From assembly GCF_001625215.2 (NCBI RefSeq), contig NC_030381.2:40174689-40238688 (forward strand): a DNA stretch of 64,000 nt. The letters run 5' to 3'. Both the position numbers and the translations under genes were made by a program. Shown here piece after piece: positions 46,010 to 57,857 of this stretch. The stretch is from Daucus carota subsp. sativus (Eukaryota; Streptophyta; Magnoliopsida; Apiales; Apiaceae). The number at the start of each line of letters is the position of its first letter. Position 1 is the stretch's first letter. The notes beneath the pieces were generated by a model that did not search any database, was not told the DNA's origin, and saw only the letters and a list, made by a program, of their open reading frames with translations.

Positions 46010-46570
46010 ATGGCGATTCAGCGTCTCCTCCTCCTCTCGACCCTTCTCCTCCTTGCTTTGTTCACCATCTCTGCAAATGCAAGACCTTGCAAAACAATCC
46101 TTTTCATATCCTCCTCCTCTTCATCCTCTTTCTCCTCAAATCAAAACCCTAATCTCCTCTTCTCCAATCCCCGTTTCATCACTTTCTCGTACACCACTTC
46201 GCTCCGTCAGCCCATCACCTTCTCCGCCGAGGGCGCCTCCCTCAACCGCCCCTTTCTGATCTCCACTCCCCAAAAGTCAACTCACAACCCGGTCAATTTT
46301 GACTCCTCTGTCGGCAATTCCATTCGCGATCGCACGCTCGATATCTTGAGTATTGTTAGTGCTCTGCTTTTTGGCGTTGGTTGTGGCGCTCTCACTGCCG
46401 CCTTTATGTATTTGGTTTGGTATATTTGCTCGCCCAGGACTTTCGATTTCGGTGCTAATGAATCGGATGAGGAGGATGACGATGATGATGAGGTCACGGC
46501 TGCCAAGAGGAAATTGGGCTATGTTGCGGTTGCGGTGGATGCTCCTGCTCCTGTTAAACAAGTTGAGTAG
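46010..46570 (+). CDS. Small secretory-pathway membrane protein, role unknown
   Basis: An intronless 186-aa frame, started at the ATG at 46010; an earlier in-frame TTG is not needed. Residues 1-24 are a signal peptide (leucine core, likely cleavage after SANA). A Ser-rich segment (34-43) and a polar middle follow. One membrane helix spans about 112-138 (ILSIVSALLFGVGCGAL...). The tail is very acidic (151-161), then LGYVAVA and PVKQVE at the end. This predicts a type I single-pass protein with an acidic cytosolic tail. It resembles a plant-specific uncharacterised family as I remember it, with a conserved RDRTLDILSIV...LFGVGCGALTAA core. I do not assign a function. Confidence 0.8.
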   Translation: MAIQRLLLLSTLLLLALFTISANARPCKTILFISSSSSSSFSSNQNPNLLFSNPRFITFSYTTSLRQPITFSAEGASLNRPFLISTPQKSTHNPVNFDSSVGNSIRDRTLDILSIVSALLFGVGCGALTAAFMYLVWYICSPRTFDFGANESDEEDDDDDEVTAAKRKLGYVAVAVDAPAPVKQVE

Positions 46571-48551
46571 GGTATGATTGGTTTCGTGTTTCAGACTTTA
46601 TATCTCTATGTTTGTGTGTGTATGTGTTTGTAAGCTTATTCCTGTTTTATGTTTTTCGATCACTGTATTCAACTGGCAATGACTGTTATAAATTTATAAT
46701 AATATGCTATATGTTATGTTGTTATATTTACTCACACTTGTGATTATACTGAATCGTTTTATCTGTATATATTCTACTTACTGCTCGTATGGATAATTTT
46801 TAAGGTTTACCAATTATCTTTTAGATACTTGCCCGTCGGCATTAGTTTTGTGGCAATGAAGGTGTATGTTTTTGACCTTTGGAACAGCTGAAACTGTGAA
46901 GAGGGGATTTCTTTTCTCCCTGTTTTTGCTATGTATTTGTGCTCTTCAACTCATGTGATTGGTCTTGTGACTGTTAGCTGTTTCATATGGTATGTTACTG
47001 AGAGAAAAAAACCATCCAAAGAACTAATTAATCGTGCGAAGTAAACTCAATCTTAGAAATTATTTATAGTTTCTGGCTCACATTATCTGGTTTGCACTTT
47101 CATCGTGAAATTGATTTCTTATGCAGACCTTGTTCTGAATGCTTTTGTTTAACTGGATTGTTTCTAGTCGTTAATCTTTGCAAATAACTTCTAAGTTAAT
47201 GCTATGATTAAGTAGCATGATAAACATTACCTACTTATCTACTTACTGCTTAGATGTAATATTCCAAATGAGAAATAAAATATTCAAGCTTTAGGAAGCT
47301 AGATGAATTCTGGAAACTCAGAAATTAGATGGAGAAGCCATAGAATAGAGGGCGGAAAGACTAAGAAAAGAGATAAATAGTGTCAAGCCCTACCATGACA
47401 ATTTTTAAAGGTTTGGTGTTCAGAACCCCACCCCCCAATTAAATATTTTAAGTGAAGTGAGGTAATTATCATATTAGAAAACCCTATTATTATTTTTCTT
47501 ACTTTATAAAAAGAGTCGAGTAAGAATCTTAAAACTTTCAAACAATCAACTATTAAATAGTAATAATCAAACAAAAAGTGATCTTAAATTTATACATAAC
47601 AATAATCAAATTTCCTATTTTAGAATCGAAATACATCTAGGCAGAAGCACTTGCAGAAGATAATAACACTGGAAGTACACCGGGATTACTCACTTGTTCC
47701 ATTTTCCCTGAAACCTCCATTACCCTAGCTCTTCAAATGTGTCCTCGTAAACATGGGTGTTGGCATGGGAATCTAGTTGGATCCTTTATGTAAAAACCAG
47801 ATAGCAGTGATCTAGTTCAAAATGATTTACAAGTCTTACAACTTGTTTTGAAGGCTTTGAAACAACTTGTTTCTAAAGCGTCATGATTATGCTATATTAT
47901 TATGACATGTATAGTTGTGTCATGTGTTTGTGTGTGTGTTTTATTGCTAGAAGACGCAATGATATCTGTTGTAAACTATATAAAAAGTATGTATAGATTC
48001 ACTTATGTTAAAGGTTGTATGCTCAACCACTGCACCACTCTTTGGTATTGGAACCATATTCACAAATTTTAAATCCTATACAACTCAGAATCTGACACTT
48101 GGAAGTTGGAACCAGTACACGAGTCTGGGTAACAGCTTGAAGCATTTGTAATCTAGAGGAAATTATCGACTGATAAGTTTTAAGAATGCGGAAGTACTAT
48201 AATCTTTGGCAAGTTTTTTTTTTCTAGCTAGTTCTGAGTAGTAGTTTATCTCGTGTATAATTTTTTATTATAACTAATTGTTCTGTAAACCTCATATTTC
48301 GTATAAAAAAAATACCTTGTTTCAGTACTATAACAATGATGATGATGTGGTTTTTGGTGTCCCCTGCAATAGTGTAGCTGCAGCTCTGCCTGTCCTGCAG
48401 TCAGTCATTCTCCAATAGTAACAGAAATGAACAATTAATGACACATTATTGTAAAGTTTATGTTGTTAGTTGGCCCAGCACAGTATAAAGTGGTAAGTGG
48501 AACTACAATTACATATCTATTTAAAAACATAATTAGGAGGTTTTCTATATT
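46571..48551. other. Intergenic, no gene recognised
   Basis: Downstream of the 46010-46570 gene. Contains its 3' UTR and about 1.8 kb with no domain-bearing frame or clear repeat ends. Confidence 0.5.
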
Positions 48552-48561
48552 GAATTATATG

Positions 48562-49346
48562 GGGTTAATAGGCAAAAAGATAATTGAACTCATGGCCAAC
48601 TTGCAGTTGGGTTACCGAACTCAAAAAGTTTGCAAACGGATCACAGAACTAGATTTAACTTGCCGTCAACTCACTGAACTAATAAAATATTGCATTTAGG
48701 TCATTGTGTTGTTAAGTATCAGTTGACTTAACGGAATCCGTTAAAAAAATTAAAAAGAATAAAAAAACTTTGAAAAAAATTAAAAAATTTTGATTTTTTT
48801 AAAAAAACTGAAAACCTAAAAAAATTGAAAATTTTGAAAAAGCTATAAAAAATCCGATTTCTTTAAAAAACTGAAAACTTAAAAATTTTGAAAATTTTGA
48901 AAAAGCTATAAAAAAATATATGGAATTTTTTAAAAATATGAAAAAAAAAGTTAAAACTTCGAAAAAAATCTAATTTTTTTGAAAACAATCAAAAAAATAT
49001 GGAATTCAAAAAAGAAATACCTAAAATTTTCAAATTAAAATTATTTCAGAATTTTATCCAATTTTCAAAACTTTTGAATTTTTGAAGTTTTTTCAAAATT
49101 TTCAGATTTTTTTTAAAAAAAAATCAATTTTTATATTTTTTTTAAAGTTTTTTTTATTTTTCTTGACGGATTCCGTTAAAGTCAACTAATACTTAACGGT
49201 GCAGTGACCTAAATGCAAGTTTTTATTAGTTCAGTGAGTTGACTGCAAGTTAAATCCAGTTCTGTGATCCGTTTGCAAACTTTTTGAGTTCAGTGATCCA
49301 ACTGCAAGTTGGCCACGAGTTCAGTGATCTTTTTGTCCATTAACCC
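48562..49346. mobile_element. Fully fold-back Mutator-like MITE
   Basis: The arms GGGTTAATAGGCAAAAAG... and its complement at the right pair over most of the 785-bp element. Shared blocks include GGCCAACTTGCAGTTGG, AAAAAGTTTGCAAACGGATC and CAACTCACTGAACTAATAA. The centre is A-rich on the left and T-rich on the right, so it pairs too. The flanks are GAATTATATG (48552-48561) and GAATTTATATG (49347-49357), a direct repeat differing by one inserted base. This is consistent with a Mutator-type 9-11 bp duplication. Confidence 0.75.
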
Positions 49347-51036
49347 GAATTTATATGTGTATCTATAATGACTAATAATATGAATGTAGGTTTGGTTTTG
49401 GTTCTTGTGATTTAGGCACCTATGAAAAACCTAATCCCTGCATTTTTTTTACTTTTTCTTTTTGATGTTCAGTTTATGTTCATTCCCATCTTTAGATTTA
49501 TAACAGGTACACAAAAATGATACAAAAAATGCAAAGAAATATAGTGGAGGGTTTTACCTGTTAAAGAGCCACCGCAATAAGAATCTGCTACTTGTTTTTT
49601 TTTTTTTTTTTTTCACTATAGATAACTAAAGTGTGATGTGATTTAATTGTGAAGTGGGAGGGAAGCTTGTGATGAATATGTATGATTTTACTTTTATGGG
49701 CTTTGATTGTTTATTGATATATGTATTAAGTTTCAGTAGCTTCCATAAGGAATTTTGTTTAGTTCTGTGTGGCTGCTAGAAGTTACAGGCAGTATTATGA
49801 ATTAGGTGTATTGGATAAAATGGGTTTAGTATGGGTTGGACAGGTTTTATAACTGCCAGATGTTAGATGAAGTTGTAGGATAGAGGGTTTTAAAATAAAA
49901 GATAAGTTCTGCAAAAGCTTAAATGACACTATGATTTATTAATGTGACTAAACAATCGCAGAAAATGTTTTTCAGATTTTTTGGTTTTCTTGCATGTGTT
50001 TGTTTGATTATTGGGACACATTTTTTGGAGTAAAATGTTTTATAGCATAGAAGAGGAAGCCCCCTAAAGAAAGTGTTCTTAATAATGTAAAAGCATATAC
50101 TCTAGTTACTAGTTAAGATCTATTCAAATGATTAACTACAGGTTTTTCTTATTGTTTAAATTTTTGTTACGTTGTTCAGTTTACGGGCATTCTGACCTTT
50201 TTGTGAAAGAAGTCTTCTTTCTCAATAGATAATGGCTTTCTTACCATAATGGCATACATATTCGTTGTAAAATAAGAATATGATGGGAATTGTATCTCTC
50301 TTCATTTTTATTGAAATGTCGTGTTCATGTTCAATAGTGATTAAAATTCTTCATATTTATTGAAGCGTACATTTCGCTCCACCTTTAAATTGAAAAGTCT
50401 AACATGGAAGATAGTTTCAAAGGGATAGGAACGTGCATTTATATCTTGGGTTTGACCCTGGCTCACCCCGAGAATTTGTTAGATCAGTTGTTAAGAGCTT
50501 ATCATCTGTCGTCGGTCCTGGGTATGACTTTGGTTCACCCCGAGAATTTATTAGAACAGATACTAACTTGTAAGGTTATAAGTCATATTTGTCAAAAAAA
50601 ATTGGAAATCACATGCTACATGTTCCAGCAAGTGCCGAGCTTTCTCAAACTCATCGACAACCCACCTATCATGTAAAACAAAGAGACTCAGCTGATAAGC
50701 ATGAATCAACTTCCATTTATTTATTCGGTTTCTTGTGCTAGTAATAAAGAATAAGGAAATGTTGCTCAGGCCATCTCCCAACTAAATTTACAAATTGAAC
50801 GCATAATGTACATTGCAGCTTGGTTGTTGAAATAGAAAATCGAAATTAATTGGTCAATTTAGCAATTTGAAATTTATTAGAGATTTTTCGGAGATTTTTT
50901 TAATAATCTGATATTTTTAGTTAAATTGAAGTATAATCGTTATATCAGTAAAATATTTTTAAAAGGTTAATTGAGATTTTTTCAATAAAAAGTCCTTTCT
51001 TACCCTGACCTGATCTGTTTTATAGGGCATTCAATA
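49347..51036. other. Intergenic, no gene recognised
   Basis: Contains a T18-type tract at 49594-49612 and a duplicated 60-bp block (see findings, 50446-50580). The frame at 50404-50676 crosses that duplication and has no domain. Confidence 0.5.
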
Positions 51037-51736
51037 AGGGGTGTGCATTCGGTTAACCGAAACCGAAACCGAATTTTTTTTCGGTTAACCGAAACCGAAT
51101 TTTACCAAAATCCTCTACCGAATACCGAACCGAATTTATTTCGGTTTTATAACCGAACCGAAATTTAAATTTCGGTTATTACCGAAAACCGAATTTATAA
51201 ACCGAAATTTTTAAAATAAATTTGAAAATGTGAAAATGCTCTTCAGAAATCTGAAATCTACAATGTTAAATTATCACAGATTCAAGTAGATCAAATAGCA
51301 ACAAATCTATTTACTAATTTTAGTCTGTAGACCAGAGTATACTTGAACGCAGTTTTTCAGACCCTTGCTTTCAGACCCGAGCAGCCTGCTATAAACTCTT
51401 TACAGATATATGCATCAAATCTGTGCCAATTTTATCAAATAGCAGATGAGTTCAATTGATTCACTTAGTGTAAACAGTGTACATATAATATATAAACTTA
51501 GTTTGCTACCTCTGCAGATATATAATATTTATATTATTAGTTAAAGTATAGAAATTCGGTTAACCATTCGGTTTTCGGTTAACCGAATTAAAAAAACCGA
51601 ATAACCGAAAACCGAAATATCTAAAATTTGGCTACCGAAAACCGAACCGAAATATAAATATCGGTTAACCGAACCGAAATTATTTCGGTTTTTCGGTACG
51701 GTTTTCGGTTAACCGAACCGAATGCTCACCCCTATA
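51037..51736. mobile_element. CGGTTAACCG-rich hAT-like element
   Basis: Left end AGGGGTGTGCATTCGGTTAA and right end ACCGAATGCTCACCCCT are inverted repeats. Both ends are dense in TTCGGTTAACCGAA palindromes, around a unique AT-rich centre. The flanks CATTCAAT and TAATCAAT match at 6 of 8 bases, fitting an aged hAT duplication. It lies about 600 bp downstream of the PIRL gene. Confidence 0.65.
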
Positions 51737-52336
51737 ATCAATAGGCCGATCTACTTGCTTTTACATCTTTTTTCATTAAACAGAGTAGAGTGTGTAAAAG
51801 TTGATATTAATTTTGTGTTTGAAAATACTTTTAAGTATCAAACTGGACCATGATTCGTAAAATGGAGCTGTAAACGCATTTCAAAGTTTCAGATTAACAC
51901 AGCACTCGAATCATTTTAAAATTTGATCAAGACAGCAACAATATCTAAACTACAAGATTTAAAATTTTATCTTGCTCCTCACAAAATAAAATGAAATTTC
52001 TCTTGTTGCTATGGTGACATGGTTTTGTGGGCCCTGTTTCATTGAATCCTTAGGGTGTGGTTAGCCACCGAGAAGGTGTTGTATGAATATTTGTCAAGTA
52101 ACCTCTTTATTTATCCCTGTGCATGGGGTGTGTTACTGTATGTGGCCTAAATTAACTCCTGGTCCTGGGTCTTTGTTTTTTTTTTTTCCAGAGAAGTATG
52201 CTTGTAGAGAGAATCTTACTGTTACAAATGCACTGTATTAACCAAAATGCTTACGCTAGCAACAAGAAACAGAAACTTAAGCAAAAGAATCCTTTTAGTT
52301 TCTTAGGTTATTAAGAAAAAGAATCCTTTTAGTTTA

Positions 52337-55300
52337 TTAGGTTATCGCGTCAACACCACTGCCACTGGCATTCCGCTTCCTTTTGTTTGAAGCTGACAGG
52401 AAACACATAGAAGCCCAAGACTTCTTCTGCTTGACAGGTAGTGACTTAACATTTCTCTTTGCAATAAGTTCGGCCATGTACTGAACAACAGCCTGAGGAA
52501 TATTAAACATTTGTTAGAATCTCATTGAAATAATAAACAAAATTGTGTACAAGATCAATGAAATTACCTCTGCCCCCATATCAGTAACACTTCTGGGTGG
52601 AACTTCTAGGGGATTTCCTTCCACATTCAATACACGTAATTTGGACAGCATACTAAAGGAATCTGGTAGGACTCTTATCTGGTTATTGCTCATATTCAAC
52701 TCCTCTAACAACTCAAGATTTCCAATGGACATCGGAAGATGATGCAGATCAGCAAAATTGTTGCTTATGTTCAATTTTACAAGTGTGGTGGCCAAACATA
52801 AGCTCTCAGGCACAGACTCTAGCTCATTGAAACTTAAATCAAGCTCCCTCAAGCTTGCCAGAGATGCCATCGTTGTTGGCAATCTACTGACATTATTGTA
52901 ACGCAGAGATAGAACTTCCAGGGATGTGATTCGTCCAACTGCTTCGGGTAGGGCTTTAAGTCGGTTATAATCTGCTCGAAGTTCCTTCAGTGAGGAACAA
53001 TGGGCAATAGTATGTGGAATTTCTTCAATATTGTTGGTCTCAACATCCAAAATTCTTAGGCTGACAAGTGACCCAATTGATTCTGGAAGTACATGCAGAT
53101 GATTTGCGCTCAAATCCAGCTCTTCAAGCCGAACCAACCTCCCAAAAGTGGAGGGGAGAGATGCCAACTGATTCCCTCTTAAGTCAAGACTAACCAGGCT
53201 AAGAAGATCACCAATAGTATCTGGGAGTTCACTTATTTTGTTTGAATGCAAATCCAACTTTCTCAGTGATGAAAGCCCTCCTATAGTGGCAGGTAAGGCC
53301 AATATCCTGTTTTCAGACAGATCCAATGTGGTCAAACTTGACAGCTTGCCAATCGAATCAGGCAACCATTCTATTTTATCCATCAATTTACCCCGAAGAT
53401 TCAGATCCAGAGTCCCTTTTCTGGAAGATGCTTCAATTAAACTAGCAAGCTTTATAAGACTCAATTTATCACCATCTTTACCTTTCAAAATAGAGAGAGA
53501 TATAAGTGATCAGCATCAATATTTGAAACCAAAATGGTTCTGACAGTCCACTTCAAAAGCATTTAAATCATGTTTTATATTAAATTCCACAATAAGGAAG
53601 CATAATTAAGCAGTAAGAATAACTTAGCTATACATATAGGACTCTGGTCCATTTAAAACAATGGCAGGGTATGCGGGAGACTGAGTTGACGATGTGAACT
53701 ATCTGCTTGCTGACTTTACATACATACACTATCTGATTCAGTGAACTTCTTCTAGCCTGAGCTAAGACAAAGTAACTGAAAGGCAGATCGCCCTAAAGAC
53801 AGAGATGTGGTGAAGTACGTGTTGAACAGGCAAAAGGAGATGCAGAAGAACTGTACTTCAAAGAGCTTGTGACAACAGTAATGGGGAATTTAAATAAAGT
53901 GAACTATTATTGTTTATTTAATTCAAATTAAGCAAGTTTCTACTTCCCTAAAACTATTACGGTTACAGAGTTACACCTTTAAAAACGTCTTCTATGTCTA
54001 CATTTAGACAACACGGGTACAAAATTGCAAGATAGCATGTAAATTATAGTTTGCACCTACATCTTTTAAATTTATTTATTAGCTCGATAGTAGTACTACA
54101 AAAGAATCAAACTTTGAAACGTATAATAACTGTAGATGAAAAATAGTTACACCTAATTTATCTAATAGGGGTATTTTTTTTGGTAGTTTGTATGTTTTTA
54201 TAGTAGAGGGGAGGGGAGGGGGAAATAAAACCCTAGACCTTACTATCAAGTACCACCATTGTAACCGCTTAGGCAATCCTTATATATATTTAAATATTAT
54301 TTTTTACTTAGAATATAATGTTATGTATATTAGCTGTTAAAATTAATATTATAATATTAGATAAATATATAGCTAACAATGATGATGCTATACTAAATAT
54401 CACTCTCATATTATCTATACATGAAAACAATGTTTTTAGAATAACAAATTTTCATAACACACCATTGTAAATTATAACTACATATCTATCATTCAAAGTA
54501 AATTTTTAGGTTAATTATCCGAATCTAAGTGATTATGATTTTTTTGGAGTTGATACATTTTTTAGTCATACAGTGGGGGAAGACGAATATCGGACCACCC
54601 TCCTACCATTACCAATATAAGCACCTTTGTCACTAGTCAGCCAATTCTTGATTCTCAGTTTTTTAGGGATTATTAGCTATGAAATAAGAAAAGGACTAAA
54701 AAGGCACATTCTTATACTTAGGCAGGTATATTTACAATTCCACATCCATAAATGACATGTCTGTTTAACTGGACATATCAGTTCAGACTAAGATTATCAT
54801 AGAGATGAATCGTCCACAATCCCCACATATAAGAAAGATTAAATTTTTACCTGTACTAGTTACAGATTTCAAAGTGGAATCCACAATCATAGGAGTTACA
54901 ATATCCCCAGATCGCATCCCACCTCCAATTCCATCCCCATGAACAGTAGCTTTTGACATGTTTAGATAAGTATCATCCCTTGTAAACAACTTAGAAGAAC
55001 CACCAACACCCTCCTTTTCAGACAAAATACTCGATGCCCGCACACCAGCCGCCCGATAATCATAAGACAAAGGCTCAGAAGACTCCCGATAATCATAAGA
55101 CAAAGGCTCAAAAGAATCCGAAACAACACCCTCAAAACCACTTTTAGTTCCTCCTTCAACGCACACGGAAGCTCTCTGAATCAACTCATCAAACACATGG
55201 TGTGCATTATCAAGATCCAACAATTTCAAAGCCTCCCTGCTATCTTCTTTACTTTGAAAATCCACCCACTTCCTCTGCATCTGTTGTAGAATCTTAAACA

Positions 55301-55496
55301 ATTCATCAGGAACTTGAGAACCCTTAACTTGCTTCGAAATAAAGTCGATTCTGGACCGTTGTTCGTTTTCAACGTTCCGAATCAAAATCTTGGCAGCTTC
55401 AACTTCTTCAAGTCCAGGTCTTGCTGGTAAAGATCTGTGAATTCTCATGATTTCTTCGATAACTTCATCAACTGTTTTGGGACAGGATGTTTGCAT
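52337..55496 (-). CDS. PIRL: Plant intracellular Ras-group LRR protein
   Basis: Three exons, 55496-54851, 53481-52568 and 52492-52337, encode 571 aa with GT-AG introns and matching phases. I chose the ATG at 55496 (MQTSCPKTVDEVIEEI). The N-terminal third is polar and helical (EVEAAKILIRNVENE..., residues 30-60). About ten or eleven 23-residue LRRs of the LPxxIGxLxSLxxLDLxxN type fill roughly residues 235-505. The C-terminus is short and basic (KQKKSWASMCFLSASNKRKRN). No signal peptide or membrane helix is seen, so it is intracellular. PIRLs resemble animal SHOC2-type LRRs and act in pollen and gametophyte development in Arabidopsis. Composition and length fit the PIRL4/5 branch, but a tree is needed. 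Intron 1 (1.37 kb) holds a possible SINE. Nested transposons start only 163 bp upstream of the ATG. Confidence 0.88.
54140..54285 (-). mobile_element. Possible tRNA-derived SINE in PIRL intron 1
   Basis: Read on the minus strand, TTGCCTAAGCGGTTA resembles a polymerase III A box. About 40 nt later AGGTCTAGGGTTTTATTTCC resembles a B box. A C/T-rich stretch and an A-rich run follow. The spacing and wording are SINE-like, but no flanking duplication was identified. Confidence 0.35.
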
Positions 55497-55915
55497 TTTC
55501 TTCAATTGTTTGAGGCATACAAAGTTTAACAAGAAGAATTTATACAGGTCAAGTTGGATTCAAGCAGCGATCTGAGGGGTATGTAAATGAAGGAAGTCGG
55601 TGGAAAAGGAAAGGGGTTTGATTGATGATGACGAATGCCTATTTTCATCCTTTTCCTCAGAGCAAGTCCAAGTGTCCAACAATGTCCTAAATGGATGTCG
55701 TAAGTTAAAATGTAAGGCATTTGAATGAAAGGTGTGCTCCAACAATGTCCTAGTGGTGCCTTAAACCATTAGGGCATCCAACAAGTGCCTCATTTTTGAG
55801 GCACTACTAAGCATGTCCTAAACCAATTTAACTCCCATCATTTCATTGCATCTCTCTCCTCTTACTTTTTCACTTCCCTCCAATATTAATTAAAATAAAG
55901 TATTAGTTTAATAAT

Positions 55916-56868
55916 GAGTAAAGTGCACTTTGTATACTCTTACTTTACTCAAGACACCATTTGTTAGGGGTGTGCACGGGTCGGTTCGGCTCGGTTTCTA
56001 CCTAAAACCGTTACCGAACCGTGTATTTCGGTTCGGTTCGGTTTTTAGGTAGAAACCGTAACCGAACCGTTTCAAACGGTTTTTTTCGGTTCGGTTAACC
56101 GTGGGTCGGTTTCGGTTTTTTCACGGTTTTTATATGATTAGAAACTACTCTACAAAGAAAAATATTAATATACTTATTATATCTATTTCTCTTACTAAAA
56201 TATATAATTAATATATTGTAGCACACATATATATATAATATGTTATATGTAATAATATATAATAAATGTTATATTTTTATTATATATTATATAAACGGTT
56301 CGGTTTTTCGGTTCGGTTTTAGGGGTAAAACCGTAACCGTTACCAAACCGTTATATCGGTTCGGTTCGGTTACGGTTTTTTTCGGTTTTTGTCGGTTACG
56401 GTTTTTTTCGGTTTGGTTTTTCGGTTTTTCGGCTCGGTTTCGGTTTTTCGGTTTTTTTTGCTCACCCCTACCATTTGTAATACTATAGTTCAAAACCGAG
56501 CACTTGCAATATCAATCTTTGTATTCCATTACACTTTGTTGTATTCCATTAATTTGGATTAACTCTGTTAATAATTTAAGGAGTAAAGTGCATTTTGTCT
56601 ACTCGCACTTTACTCAAAAACATCACTTGCAATACTTTAGTTGACAATTTACGGTAAAGTGCGAGAACACAAAATGAACTTTAAGTAAAGTGCGAGCACA
56701 CAAAGTATACTTTACTCTCTAAATTATTAACGGAGTTAACCCAAATTAACGGAATGCAACAAAATATAACGAAATACAAAAATTGATATTGCAAGTGCTC
56801 GATTTTGAATTACAGTATTGCAAGTGGTGTCTTGAGTAAAGTGCGAGTACACTAAGTGCACTTTACTC
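55916..56868. mobile_element. Fold-back Mutator-like MITE with 9-bp duplication
   Basis: The ends GAGTAAAGTGCACTT and AAGTGCACTTTACTC are flanked by perfect 9-bp repeats TTTAATAAT (55907-55915 and 56869-56877). Without the nested insertion it is about 440 bp, and nearly its whole length pairs as two arms. The 9-bp duplication and extended TIR point to Mutator-like elements. Its GAGTAA start recalls the element at 2345. Confidence 0.85.
55965..56470. mobile_element. CGGTT-rich hAT-like MITE with perfect 8-bp duplication
   Basis: Ends TAGGGGTGTGCA and TGCTCACCCCTA, flanked by exact CCATTTGT copies (55957-55964 and 56471-56478). The interior is largely TTCGGTTCGGTTTTCGGTTT-like repeats around an AT-rich core. 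It is inserted in the left arm of the 55916-56868 element; the intact right arm shows the uninterrupted target. An 8-bp duplication is the hAT signature. Confidence 0.88.
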
Positions 56869-57192
56869 TTTAATAATAAGGCACAATTATAAGGCATGTT
56901 GTTGGAGTTCATGTATCAAAAATATGTCCTAAATCACTAGGACACCATTTTTTATTATATTTATAGGGCACTTGCTAAGACATTGTTGGACTTGCTCTTA
57001 GATAATATCGTAATGCTATTTCTGACCCTCTCAATTCTTCTAAAAGTGCATATAAAGCATAAATCACAAGTTCATAAACTCTTTTTAAAATTTTCTTGAT
57101 TTATATTTAACTAAATTTTTATTTTAAACTTTTTTTTAAATAATTTATCAAACTAGATTTTATGAGAGTTTTAAAATAGGTGTTAATTTTAT

Positions 57193-57857
57193 ATGGAGGG
57201 TCGTATTCAAGTCATAACTCCATCCAAGGTTTTAGAAATTGCAAGAGTTCTAGATATTATAAAACAGCCTGACACTGATTATGCTTATGTTATCCATCTA
57301 TATGAGCAACTCAAGATATATCTTTACCTAAGTGAACTCGAGAAAGTTAGAAGGCTTGCAGCCAAAGGTAGATTGCCTGAGAGATTGGAATTCCTCTACA
57401 CGGGAGGATATAGAGGACAATGGCCATTGCAGAGAATGCTTGACCAAGACTACAACATATTGAGATCTCTATACACCAGGATGGAAAATGCTAGAAATTT
57501 TTCATGGCCGTATCAAAAATTCACAACAAAAGTTTAGAGATTCAGAGAAGTTGGAATTTTGCTGAAGTCTTACCTAAGAGACTCAGCCTTCTCAATATTG
57601 ACAAATGTTTGCATCTTCAACCATACAAGCTGAAGGAGTTCAGAGATGATCAAGGAGCAAGAAGATTTTTTAGAATGGAAGATCATGCTATCAAGGCTGA
57701 TATAGACACTCTGAAATTCATTCAATCAAAGCTGGATCCAGAATTGGAAGAAGGAGCATTCATCAGAAGTTTACATAGATTTATCAACATCAAACTGGAC
57801 ATGCAAGGCAGGATGAGAAGAAGTGAGAAAAGTGAAGAAATTGAAAGGAAAAAATGA
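57193..57857 (+). pseudogene. Retrotransposon accessory-type frame, frameshifted
   Basis: Two overlapping frames (57193-57537 and 57504-57857) look like one former protein broken by a small frameshift near 57530. The first is hydrophilic and helix-rich (LYLSELEKVRRLAAKGRLPE); the second is charged and lysine-rich towards its end. I recognise no integrase, RT or RNase H motif. Position just upstream of a polypurine tract and a 3' LTR suggests the region between pol and LTR of a SIRE/Maximus-type copia element, where extra frames are known. That assignment is inference. Confidence 0.45.

Larger units (their letters stand above)
55659..56998. mobile_element. Outer TIR element of a nested stack
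   Basis: The ends AGAGCAAGTCCAA and TTGGACTTGCTCT are inverted repeats, and ACAATGTCCTA / TAAGACATTGT follow inward. Its left part (about 250 bp) and right part (about 120 bp) are separated by the 55916-56868 insertion. The target duplication is unclear. GAGCAAGTCCAACA-type ends are common among plant MITEs. Confidence 0.5.

Noticed and set aside
53238-53543. Plus-strand frame opposite PIRL exon 2
   Set aside because: A shadow of the LRR coding strand; the composition follows from the antisense LRR codons.
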